The notes under the pieces: generated by a model
Databases searched by the model: none
What the model was told of the DNA's origin: nothing
Seen by the model: the letters and a program-made list of their open reading frames with translations, nothing else
Assembly: GCA_030601485.1 (NCBI GenBank)
Contig: JAUVTO010000033.1
Span: 1 to 12,135 of the forward strand
DNA: 12,135 nucleotides
From: Desulfobacterales bacterium
GTDB lineage: Bacteria > Desulfobacterota > Desulfobacteria > Desulfobacterales > UBA11574
Reading direction: 5' to 3'
In this document: one piece after another, positions 1 through 6,324 of the stretch
Layout of the letters: each line of letters starts with the position of its first letter
Position numbering within the stretch: the first letter of the stretch is position 1
Program-made: the position numbers and the translations under genes

Positions 1-113
1 TAAAATTTTTAAAACAGCGGGCCAAAGTGTTCAAAATGTCCGGAAGGGCCTTTGTTGATGAAAAACTTGTGGCTGAAGCCGAACTGCTGGCATCTTTTGG
101 AGAAAAGCAATGA
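1..113 (+). CDS. fabZ: 3-hydroxyacyl-ACP dehydratase FabZ, C-terminal fragment
   Basis: Only the last 36 codons are in the window, read from position 3 to the TGA at 111-113. The visible tail contains KVFKMSGRAFVDEKLVAEAE, which matches the last beta strands of the FabZ hot-dog fold: the usual pattern is a K-x-x-G-x-A-x-V-D-G-K-x-V-A-E-A-E stretch just before the C-terminus. FabZ dehydrates 3-hydroxyacyl-ACP in fatty acid synthesis in the cytosol and competes with LpxA for the hydroxyacyl-ACP pool. This explains the common fabZ-lpxA pairing. The stop codon overlaps the lpxA start (ATGA), so the two are probably translationally coupled. The catalytic His and Glu lie upstream of the window and cannot be checked. 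A fused LpxC-FabZ protein, known in some phyla, cannot be excluded from the tail alone. Confidence 0.85.
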   Translation, partial: KFLKQRAKVFKMSGRAFVDEKLVAEAELLASFGEKQ

Positions 114-880
114 TACATGCAACGGCGATTATAGATTCAAAGGCCGAGCTGGGCTCTAACGTGGAGGTCGGGCCATATTCAATTATCAGGCAAAATGTGT
201 CTATCGAAGCCGGAACCGTTATCGGTCCCCATGTGATTATTGAACCTTATGTTACCATCGGCGAGGATTGTCATATATTTCAATATGCCGCCATAGGGGC
301 TGCTCCCCAGTCGTTGAAGTTTAAAGGTGAAAAGAGCGATGTTAAGATCGGACGTGGCACAATTATACGCGAATTTGTTACGGTTCACAGGGGAACGGAA
401 TTCGGCGGGGGCATTACTGAAGTCGGTGAAGAGAACTTCTTAATGGCCTATACCCATATTGCCCATGATTGCATCACCGGAAAAAAAGTTATTTTTGCAA
501 ACAACGCAACACTTGCCGGACATATTGTTATTGGTGATAATGCCACCATCGGCGGACTGGTGGCCATACACCAGTTTGTCAGGATCGGAGATTATGCATA
601 CGTGGGCGGAAAGTCAGCGGTGGTAAAAGATATTCCACCCTATGTTATCGCATCTGGCGACAGGGCAAAACTGCATGGCTTAAACAGTGTTGGGTTGAAA
701 CGCCACGGGTTTTCACAAGAGACATTATCTTTATTAAAAAAGGCTTACCGGATTATTTTCCGCATCGGGATTACGTTAAATGAGGCCATAGAAAGAGTCA
801 AAGCGGAGGTGGAACAGGCTCCCGAGGTGGTCAATTTGATCGATTTTATAAAATCTTCCCGGCGCGGGATTACCAGATAA
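110..880 (+). CDS. lpxA: UDP-N-acetylglucosamine O-acyltransferase LpxA
   Basis: LpxA transfers a 3-hydroxyacyl chain from ACP to the 3-position of UDP-GlcNAc, the first step of lipid A synthesis in the cytosol. The 256 residues match the usual length of about 260. Residues 1-180 show the repeating hexapeptide pattern of a left-handed beta helix. THIAHDC at 115-121 holds the catalytic His (H119, equivalent to E. coli H125), followed by NNATLAGH and the HQF segment (154-156). GLKRHGFS (195-202) opens the helical C-terminal domain. The second Gly of VGG (G167) sits where E. coli has G173, the residue that permits C14 rather than C10 acyl chains, so a long hydroxyacyl donor is inferred. GGAG at 99-102 lies seven bases before the ATG, and the start overlaps the fabZ stop. 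If the downstream dehydrogenase is GnnA-like, this LpxA might prefer the 3-amino sugar nucleotide; the sequence alone does not tell. Confidence 0.96.
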   Translation: MIHATAIIDSKAELGSNVEVGPYSIIRQNVSIEAGTVIGPHVIIEPYVTIGEDCHIFQYAAIGAAPQSLKFKGEKSDVKIGRGTIIREFVTVHRGTEFGGGITEVGEENFLMAYTHIAHDCITGKKVIFANNATLAGHIVIGDNATIGGLVAIHQFVRIGDYAYVGGKSAVVKDIPPYVIASGDRAKLHGLNSVGLKRHGFSQETLSLLKKAYRIIFRIGITLNEAIERVKAEVEQAPEVVNLIDFIKSSRRGITR

Positions 881-901
881 TAGATTTATTTTTACATTGA
901 A

Positions 902-945
902 AACCTGGTCCTTTGGGCCAGGTCAGAGTTCTCCGGCTCTGCCTG
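902..945 (+). repeat. Pair of overlapping hairpins after lpxA
   Basis: A compact stem ACCTGGTCC / GGGCCAGGT with a three-base loop occupies 902-922 (nine pairs, one G-T wobble). The next stem, CAGG-t-CAGAG with CTCTGCCTG, spans about 918-945. The two share the CAGG at 918-921, so in RNA they could exclude each other. No T-run follows either stem, so a classical intrinsic terminator is not supported. The structure could be an attenuator-like fold or a decayed repeat. Confidence 0.4.
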
Positions 946-965
946 AAGAATTGCTGCAAGAGTTT

Positions 966-1045
966 GAAGTGAACTAAAGTTAAGGAATTCTGTCAATTAT
1001 ATAAAAACAGCGGAGCGAAGCGACACCATAACTTTAGGCACTTTT
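966..1045. repeat. Imperfect palindromic element upstream of lpxI
   Basis: GAAGTGAACTAAAGTTAAGG at 966-985 is mirrored as an inverted copy at about 1026-1045 (CCATAACTTTAGGCACTTTT). The core CTAAAGTTA / TAACTTTAG is perfect and the outer part matches with one gap. The 40-base loop contains an internal GCGGAGCGAAGCG stretch. This looks like an extragenic palindrome rather than a coding remnant. It ends about 70 bp before the lpxI ATG. Confidence 0.55.
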
Positions 1046-1080
1046 GACTTGTACGGCTTTAAGTAAAACAGCCCTTTTCA

Positions 1081-1101
1081 GGGGCGTTTTGCAAAGGTCT
1101 C
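1081..1101 (-). repeat. 21-bp repeat, inverted copy of 6137-6157
   Basis: On the minus strand this reads GAGACCTTTGCAAAACGC followed by CCC, and it is identical over 21 bases to 6137-6157 on the plus strand. At the second site the sequence is the left terminal repeat of a 144-bp hairpin element. Here the similarity stops after 21 bases and no partner arm is visible upstream, so this looks like a solo terminal repeat. It ends 11 bp before the lpxI ATG, so it lies in the lpxI leader. Confidence 0.75.
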
Positions 1102-1112
1102 GTAAAGATACT

Positions 1113-1916
1113 ATGAGGATAGGACTTATTGCGGGGGGCGGCCAGTTCCCCATCATTTTTTCAAAAGAGGCAAAATCCAAAGGATTTGTCATCTATGCAG
1201 TTGCTTATAATAATGAGACGGATCCCTGCCTGAAAGAGCATGTTGATACTATTGAATGGATCCATCTCGGGCAGATCAAGCGTATTATAAAGTTTTTTAA
1301 AAAAAACGCAGTAAGCCAAGCAGTTATGATGGGAACGATAACAAAGACGAGAATGTTTTCGGATGTAAGGCCCGACATCAAAGCCATTTCCCTTATTGCC
1401 GGTATGCGCCATACCCATGATGACGGGTTGCTAAGGGGGTTTGTCGCACTTCTCGAAAAAGAAGGTATTGAAATAAAGCCCTCAACATTTCTGCTGCCGG
1501 ATCTTCTGGCGCAAAAAGGCTGCTGGACAAAACGAAGGCCAACCCGGTCCGAGAAGAATGATATCGAACTTGGCTGGAGAGTGGCAAAGGAGATCGGGCG
1601 CCTTGATATCGGCCAGTGTGTGGTGGTGGGAGGCGGATCTGTTCTGGCAGTGGAGGCTATTGATGGAACTGACGCTACCATAATGCGGGGCGGAAGGCTT
1701 GGCAAAGGTACTGCGGTTGTCGTTAAGGTCTGCAAACCCGAACAGGACATACGATTTGACATCCCTGCAATCGGTGTTCGAACAATTAAGACCATGCATG
1801 AAGCAGGAGCAGGGGTGCTCGTTGTTGAAGCCGGAAAGGCGATCGTTTTTGACCGGAAAGAGATGATCCACACGGCGGACGAGTATGGTATTGCCGTGGT
1901 TGCTATGGAAAATTAA
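1113..1916 (+). CDS. lpxI: UDP-2,3-diacylglucosamine pyrophosphatase LpxI
   Basis: LpxI hydrolyses UDP-2,3-diacylglucosamine to lipid X and UMP. It is the unrelated replacement for LpxH found in alphaproteobacteria and many deltaproteobacteria. The ATG at 1113 gives 267 residues beginning MRIGLIAGGGQFP, the usual LpxI N-terminus. Reading further upstream to a TTG at 1044 would add 23 residues encoded by repeat DNA, so I reject that start. Conserved stretches are DDGLLR (about 103-108), EAIDGTD (about 181-187) and KPEQDIRFDIPAIG (about 208-221); the last is the acidic region implicated in metal-dependent catalysis in this family. No strong ribosome binding site is visible before 1113. The stop lies five bases before the next ATG, so the gene is co-transcribed with the oxidoreductase and lpxB. 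No lpxH is seen in the window. Confidence 0.93.
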   Translation: MRIGLIAGGGQFPIIFSKEAKSKGFVIYAVAYNNETDPCLKEHVDTIEWIHLGQIKRIIKFFKKNAVSQAVMMGTITKTRMFSDVRPDIKAISLIAGMRHTHDDGLLRGFVALLEKEGIEIKPSTFLLPDLLAQKGCWTKRRPTRSEKNDIELGWRVAKEIGRLDIGQCVVVGGGSVLAVEAIDGTDATIMRGGRLGKGTAVVVKVCKPEQDIRFDIPAIGVRTIKTMHEAGAGVLVVEAGKAIVFDRKEMIHTADEYGIAVVAMEN

Positions 1917-1921
1917 AGGTT

Positions 1922-2878
1922 ATGAAGAAATTGCGTGTGGGTGTTGTGGGTGCTGGTTATCTCGGGAGATTTCATGCTGAAAAGTATGCCCGAATGGATG
2001 ACGTTGAACTTGTCGGTGTTGTGGATATCGATAAATCCCAGGCTGACGATGTTGCCGGAAAGTTTAATACAAAGGCATATCCAACCCATCAATATCTTTT
2101 TGGAAAAGTCGATGCTGTCAGTGTCGTTGTTCCTACACCGGCTCATTTTTCTGTTGCCAAGGATTTTTTGGAAAACAATATCGATGTTCTGATAGAAAAG
2201 CCGATGTCAGAAACCACTGAACAGGCCAACGAACTCATTGGTTTTGCAAAGTCGAGAAGTCTTATTATCCAGGTTGGGCATCTTGAACGATTTAATCCGG
2301 CGGTTGTGGCCCTACAGGATATTATTAAAAAGCCGATGTTCATTGAGTCGCATCGATTGAGTATTTACAAGGACCGGTGTACGGATGTGAGTGTTGTACT
2401 CGATCTTATGATTCATGACATTGATATTATACTTAACTTTGTCAGGTCTGAAATCGTCAATATTCATGCGTCCGGTATTCCTGTAATCTCCGGACATGTT
2501 GATATTGCCAATGCACGTCTTGAGTTTAAAAGCGGGTGTATCGCCAATGTTACCGCCAGTCGAATATCGACCAAAAATGAAAGGAAGATCAGACTGTTCC
2601 AAAAAGATGCCTATATATCCGTCGATTTTGCAAATCAGGGAATTACCGTTATTCAGCGAAACGATAAAGTTGAAGGTGGCCTTATACCCGGCATGGAAAT
2701 CAAACAGCTCAGTTTTGCAAAGGGTGATGCGCTGAAAGATGAGTTGAAATCGTTTGTAAAAGCGGTAAGAAGACGTGAAGCTCCGGAAGTCACAGGGCAG
2801 ATGGGACGTGATGCTTTAAAGATCGCTTTGAGCATTATGAAGCAGATCCGAGATACCAGCAGCCGTTTTTTGAGCTAG
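1922..2878 (+). CDS. Gfo/Idh/MocA-family NAD(P)-dependent dehydrogenase, possibly UDP-GlcNAc 3-dehydrogenase (GnnA-like)
   Basis: This 318-residue cytosolic oxidoreductase has an N-terminal Rossmann fold with GAGYLG at 10-15 and an acidic VVDID strand end near 33-37 suited to NAD. The family EKP motif lies at 92-94, where the Lys is catalytic. HLERFNP (about 120-126) and DLMIHDIDI (161-169) carry the sugar-binding and catalytic His/Asp residues of the C-terminal domain. AAAGG precedes the ATG and the stop lies seven bases before lpxB, so it belongs to the lipid A unit. Family members oxidise a ring hydroxyl of a sugar or UDP-sugar. In Acidithiobacillus, GnnA from this family sits between lpxA and lpxB and oxidises the 3-OH of UDP-GlcNAc, so that GnnB can aminate it. 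Position here is consistent with that role, but no GnnB aminotransferase is in the window. The family call is firm; the substrate is inferred. Confidence 0.9.
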   Translation: MKKLRVGVVGAGYLGRFHAEKYARMDDVELVGVVDIDKSQADDVAGKFNTKAYPTHQYLFGKVDAVSVVVPTPAHFSVAKDFLENNIDVLIEKPMSETTEQANELIGFAKSRSLIIQVGHLERFNPAVVALQDIIKKPMFIESHRLSIYKDRCTDVSVVLDLMIHDIDIILNFVRSEIVNIHASGIPVISGHVDIANARLEFKSGCIANVTASRISTKNERKIRLFQKDAYISVDFANQGITVIQRNDKVEGGLIPGMEIKQLSFAKGDALKDELKSFVKAVRRREAPEVTGQMGRDALKIALSIMKQIRDTSSRFLS

Positions 2879-2885
2879 CAGTCGT

Positions 2886-4034
2886 ATGGAACCGCTTTCA
2901 GAACAAAAATGTGTTATGATCATTGCCGGTGAAGCTTCAGGCGACCTTCACGGGTCACGGCTTGTAACCGCCATGCGTGAAAGAAACAAGGCGCTGTTTT
3001 TCTTCGGCATTGGCGGACAGGCCCTTAAAGCTTCAGGGGTCAGAGTTTTAGTTAATGCTTCAGAGCTTTCGGTTGTGGGGATAACCGAAGCCTTTTCCAA
3101 GATACCCAATCTTCTTAAAGGAATGGCTGTTGCCAAAAAAGCTCTTAAAAAACTGCTTCCCGATCTTCTGATACTGATCGATTTTCCCGATTTTAACCTT
3201 AATGTGGCAGCTTTTGCCAAAAAGCTTGGAATACCGGTGTTATATTATATCAGCCCACAGATTTGGGCATGGAGACCCGGGCGTGTAAAAAAGATCGGTA
3301 AACTTGTGGATCATCTGGCGGTTATCCTGCCTTTTGAAGAAGACTTCTACAGAAAACACGAGATCCCGGTTACATTTGTGGGGCATCCTTTACTTGATAC
3401 AAACCTTGTTTATGAAAAAAAGGCTTTTCAAAAGCCTGAAAATGATATTTCTGTCATAGGTCTTTTCCCAGGATCCCGCGATCGGGAAATTGCACGGCAC
3501 CTTCCCATAATGCTTGGTGCTGCCCAAATTTTACTCGAAAGGATTAAAAACGTAAAATTCATTGTTTCACTAGCTCCTGATGTGAAAAGAAAAACCGTGG
3601 AAGAAATCGTTAACAAACACAAGGGGCATGCCGATCTTGAGATTGTATCCGGCCATGTAAGAAAAATCTTTGAAAGAAGCAGCGTTGTCATTGCCGCATC
3701 CGGCACGGTTACTCTTGAATCCGCAATTTCCGGAACACCCATGGTAATTATTTACAAAGTGTCTCTCATAAGCTACTGGCTTGGAAGGATAATGATACAG
3801 GTCAAATATATCGGCCTGGTCAACCTCATTACCGGCAAAAAAATTGTTCCCGAATTGCTTCAGGACCAAGCATCTCCTATCCGGATAGCAGACACGGTTT
3901 TCAATATGTTAAGTGATGCTCCCGGCCTTGAAAGGTTAAGACTCGAGCTGCTGCAAGTAAAACATGCACTCGGCGGCCCGGGTGCTTCCGAACGCGTTGC
4001 CGATATAGCAGTTGGAATGTTGTATGATGCATGA
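2886..4034 (+). CDS. lpxB: Lipid-A-disaccharide synthase LpxB
   Basis: LpxB (glycosyltransferase family 19) joins lipid X to UDP-2,3-diacylglucosamine, forming the beta-1,6 lipid A disaccharide at the inner face of the cytoplasmic membrane. The product is 382 residues, the same as the E. coli enzyme. Diagnostic segments are AGEASGDLHG (14-23), FGIGG (40-44), LIDFPDFNL (97-105), YYISPQIWAWRPGR (120-133) and VGHPLLD (165-171) in the N-terminal half. LFPGSRDREI and a SGTVTLE stretch form the UDP-sugar pocket in the C-terminal half. It follows the dehydrogenase by seven bases; the ribosome binding site is weak, so translation may depend on coupling. It uses the product of the preceding lpxI, so substrate and acceptor are both made within this operon. 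No lpxK is visible in the window. Confidence 0.96.
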   Translation: MEPLSEQKCVMIIAGEASGDLHGSRLVTAMRERNKALFFFGIGGQALKASGVRVLVNASELSVVGITEAFSKIPNLLKGMAVAKKALKKLLPDLLILIDFPDFNLNVAAFAKKLGIPVLYYISPQIWAWRPGRVKKIGKLVDHLAVILPFEEDFYRKHEIPVTFVGHPLLDTNLVYEKKAFQKPENDISVIGLFPGSRDREIARHLPIMLGAAQILLERIKNVKFIVSLAPDVKRKTVEEIVNKHKGHADLEIVSGHVRKIFERSSVVIAASGTVTLESAISGTPMVIIYKVSLISYWLGRIMIQVKYIGLVNLITGKKIVPELLQDQASPIRIADTVFNMLSDAPGLERLRLELLQVKHALGGPGASERVADIAVGMLYDA

Positions 4035-4048
4035 TAAAGACGAAAATG

Positions 4049-4088
4049 GACATTTCTGAAAAAATGGAGCGATTTTTAACGAAATGTC
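4049..4088 (+). repeat. Hairpin just after lpxB
   Basis: GACATTTC (4049-4056) and GAAATGTC (4081-4088) are perfect inverted arms. The inner AAAAAAT / ATTTTT extends the stem and leaves a small GGAGCG loop. There is no downstream T-run. It could stabilise the lpxB mRNA end or be a separate palindromic repeat next to the larger element at 4109-4247. Confidence 0.45.
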
Positions 4089-4108
4089 GAAATATGTAGT
4101 TTGACGAA

Positions 4109-4247
4109 CTCGTAAAAAGTCCGATTTAGACGGTTTTGTAAAAAATTCAAATTCAAGGCGTGCAAATTTTGTAATCATGAGGCGCACTTTTCGTACGTTG
4201 AATGATTACGAAATGCAGCACAACGCAGAAGTTGGACTTTTTACGAG
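4109..4247. mobile_element. MITE-like 139-bp hairpin element between lpxB and msbA
   Basis: Perfect 14-bp terminal inverted repeats, CTCGTAAAAAGTCC (4109-4122) and GGACTTTTTACGAG (4234-4247), bound the element. Inside, GTAATCAT (4171-4178) and ATGATTAC (4202-4209) are a second perfect pair, with partly matching flanks, so most of the element can fold as one long imperfect stem. It encodes no protein of its own. A reading frame in phase with msbA crosses its right half and would add about 30 spurious residues if a start near 4177 were used. No clear target duplication is visible. The structure suggests a non-autonomous transposable element; mobility is inferred. Confidence 0.6.
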
Positions 4248-4266
4248 ACCGTTTAGTTTGAATATC

Positions 4267-6078
4267 ATGAAAAAAATATCAAAACCAATCATAAAAGACA
4301 GACACAGACGGTTGCTGTTGCTTATAAAGGATCAATGGTTCAGGCTGCTTTTAGCGATGATATGCATGCTGGTGATAGCTGGTGCAAGGTCGGCGATTCC
4401 TTTTTTAATAAAACCGGTTGTCGATGATATTTTTATAAATAAAGATGTCGGGATGCTTAAGCTGATTCCCCTGGCAGTAATAGCTATTTTTTTAATGCTC
4501 GGTTTCGCCATATATTTCCAGGAATACCATATGAATTATGTGGGACAGAATATCATCAGGCGCCTTAGAAACCTTCTTTATGATCGCATCCAGGACCTTC
4601 CCATTTCGTTTTTTCAAAGAGAGAAGACGGGAGTTCTGATGTCGCGGGTTACAAATGATGTGAACATTATTAAAAATATGGTTTCTTCTGCAGTTACAGG
4701 ATCTTTAAGAGATTTTTTTGCCGTTATAGGATTGACATTTGTTATCTTTTACCGGGATTGGAAGATGGCCTTGATTGCACTTGTCATCTTACCCCTTGCC
4801 TTCTTTCCCATTGTTGTGCTGGGAAGAAAAGTGCGTGGGGTTACTACCCATACGCAGGAAGCCATGGGAGACCTTACATCTACTTTGCATGAAACTTTTG
4901 CCGGGAATAAAATTATTAAGGCATTTGGAATGGAATCGTATGAAAAAGAACGATTCTTTAGAAAAACGCTTAAACTTTTCAAGCTTGAGCTAAAGGGCGT
5001 TCGATTCAAAGCCTTGGCTTCACCGGTCATGGAAATTCTAGGTGGATTGGGTATAGCCATTGTTATATGGTACGGCGGTTACAAAGTGATATCCGGCACC
5101 TCCACAGCCGGAACCTTCTTTTCTTTCATGGCCGCAGTCATGATGCTTTACTCGCCTGTAAAGAGATTAAGCAAGCTGAATAATATTATACAGCAAGGTC
5201 TTGCCGGTGCGGACCGGGTATTTGATATCCTGGAGTCGGAGTCTGATATTCAAGAGATACCAAATCCTGTTAGGTTTAAACGCGGCCCTCACCACGTTGT
5301 TTTCAAAAATGTGTATTTCAAATATGATGACGTAATGGTATTAAAAAACATTAACCTGGATATCAGGCCCGGGGAAATTCTTGCGTTCGTTGGAATGAGT
5401 GGCGGCGGAAAAACCTCTTTAGTTAACCTGATTCCCAGATTTTATGATGTAAGCAAGGGGGTTATCCTCATTGATGACATTGATATCAGGGATGCCTCGA
5501 TCTCTTCACTCAGGGACCAGATTGCCATTGTTACTCAGGAACCCATACTTTTTAATGATACTGCTTTGAACAATATCGCTTACGGAAACCAAAATGCGTC
5601 TGATAAAGACATAGAAAATGCTTCTCGGGCAGCTTATGCATACGAGTTTATACAGAACTTTCCGGATGGTTTTGATACAAATATTGGAGAACTTGGCGGG
5701 CGGTTATCCGGAGGGGAGAAACAGAGAATTTGCATTGCTCGTGCGTTATTAAAGGATGCTCCGATTTTAATACTGGATGAGGCCACGTCTTCACTTGATG
5801 CAACATCGGAAACGCTGGTTCAGAAAGCCCTGGAAAATCTGATGAAAGGACGGGCAACCTTTGTTATTGCGCACAGGCTTTCAACGGTTGCTTATGCCGA
5901 CCGTATAGCCGTTATCGTTGATGGTCAAATCGTAGAAGAGGGGAAACATGAAGAACTGATGGCTCGACGAGGAGAATATTTTAAACTTTACCAGATGCAA
6001 TTCAGTAGCAGCAGTTCAAAACAAGCTCCGGAAGACTTCACCATAAGAAAACATGCCGGCAAGTCTTTTTCGATATAA
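4267..6078 (+). CDS. msbA: Lipid A export ABC transporter MsbA (fused permease/ATPase)
   Basis: MsbA is a homodimeric half-transporter that flips lipid A-core across the inner membrane using ATP. From the ATG at 4267 (MKKISKPIIK) it has 603 residues, close to the usual 580-600; a start at 4177 would lie in repeat DNA and is rejected. Residues about 20-310 form the six-helix transmembrane domain, including the family-typical FFQREKTGVLMSRVTNDV stretch. The nucleotide-binding domain follows with Walker A GMSGGGKT (376-383), Q-loop Q424, signature LSGGE (480-484), Walker B ILILDE (500-505), D-loop SSLD and H-loop H536. The Walker A is GGGK where MsbA often has GSGK, but it still fits GxxGxGK[ST]. 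The C-terminus ends with a Ser-rich tail of about 25 residues. It lies after lpxB and before lptF/lptG, as expected for LPS transport. A general lipid or drug exporter is the alternative, but context favours MsbA. Confidence 0.92.
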   Translation: MKKISKPIIKDRHRRLLLLIKDQWFRLLLAMICMLVIAGARSAIPFLIKPVVDDIFINKDVGMLKLIPLAVIAIFLMLGFAIYFQEYHMNYVGQNIIRRLRNLLYDRIQDLPISFFQREKTGVLMSRVTNDVNIIKNMVSSAVTGSLRDFFAVIGLTFVIFYRDWKMALIALVILPLAFFPIVVLGRKVRGVTTHTQEAMGDLTSTLHETFAGNKIIKAFGMESYEKERFFRKTLKLFKLELKGVRFKALASPVMEILGGLGIAIVIWYGGYKVISGTSTAGTFFSFMAAVMMLYSPVKRLSKLNNIIQQGLAGADRVFDILESESDIQEIPNPVRFKRGPHHVVFKNVYFKYDDVMVLKNINLDIRPGEILAFVGMSGGGKTSLVNLIPRFYDVSKGVILIDDIDIRDASISSLRDQIAIVTQEPILFNDTALNNIAYGNQNASDKDIENASRAAYAYEFIQNFPDGFDTNIGELGGRLSGGEKQRICIARALLKDAPILILDEATSSLDATSETLVQKALENLMKGRATFVIAHRLSTVAYADRIAVIVDGQIVEEGKHEELMARRGEYFKLYQMQFSSSSSKQAPEDFTIRKHAGKSFSI

Positions 6079-6135
6079 TTTGAATAAAAATTGAACCAAA
6101 TTTCCATGACAAGACTGTGCCCATAGATATGATTA

Positions 6136-6279
6136 TGAGACCTTTGCAAAACGCCCCCTTTTGCCCAATACCGGTGTCAGGCTCAAATTTTAATCCTCAA
6201 AATACTAAATGTATTCCTGTGGTTAAAATTTTCGCCTTCCTTGGTCTTGATCAAAATTGAACATTTTTCAAAGATCTCA
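6136..6279. mobile_element. MITE-like 144-bp full-length palindrome between msbA and lptF
   Basis: The left end TGAGACCTTTGCAAAACG and the right end (reverse complement TGAGATCTTTGAAAAATG) are imperfect terminal inverted repeats. Pairing continues nearly without gaps to the centre, with AAATTTTAA / TTAAAATTT and ATAC / GTAT flanking a small loop near 6205-6215. The trinucleotide TTA lies directly on both sides (6133-6135 and 6280-6282) and may be a target duplication. The first 21 bases from 6137 also occur inverted at 1081-1101. No open reading frame of its own is convincing. It looks like a non-autonomous element; an in-phase frame through it would falsely extend lptF. Confidence 0.6.
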
Positions 6280-6324
6280 TTAGGTAATGTGTCATTATCG
6301 CGAACAAGCTTTCCTGAAATTTTT

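Noticed and set aside
1044..1069. Promoter-like TTGACT with TAAAAC before lpxI
   Set aside because: The spacing is 14 bases and the -10 is a weak match.
1205..1873. Long minus-strand reading frame (222 residues) opposite lpxI
   Set aside because: It is fully antisense to a well-supported lpxI, is rich in Ser, Pro and Thr as shadow frames often are, and has no recognisable motif.
4101..4129. Promoter-like TTGACG with a -10 at 17 bp before msbA
   Set aside because: The -10 candidate ATTTAG is poor and the site straddles the repeat boundary, so it is likely to occur by chance.
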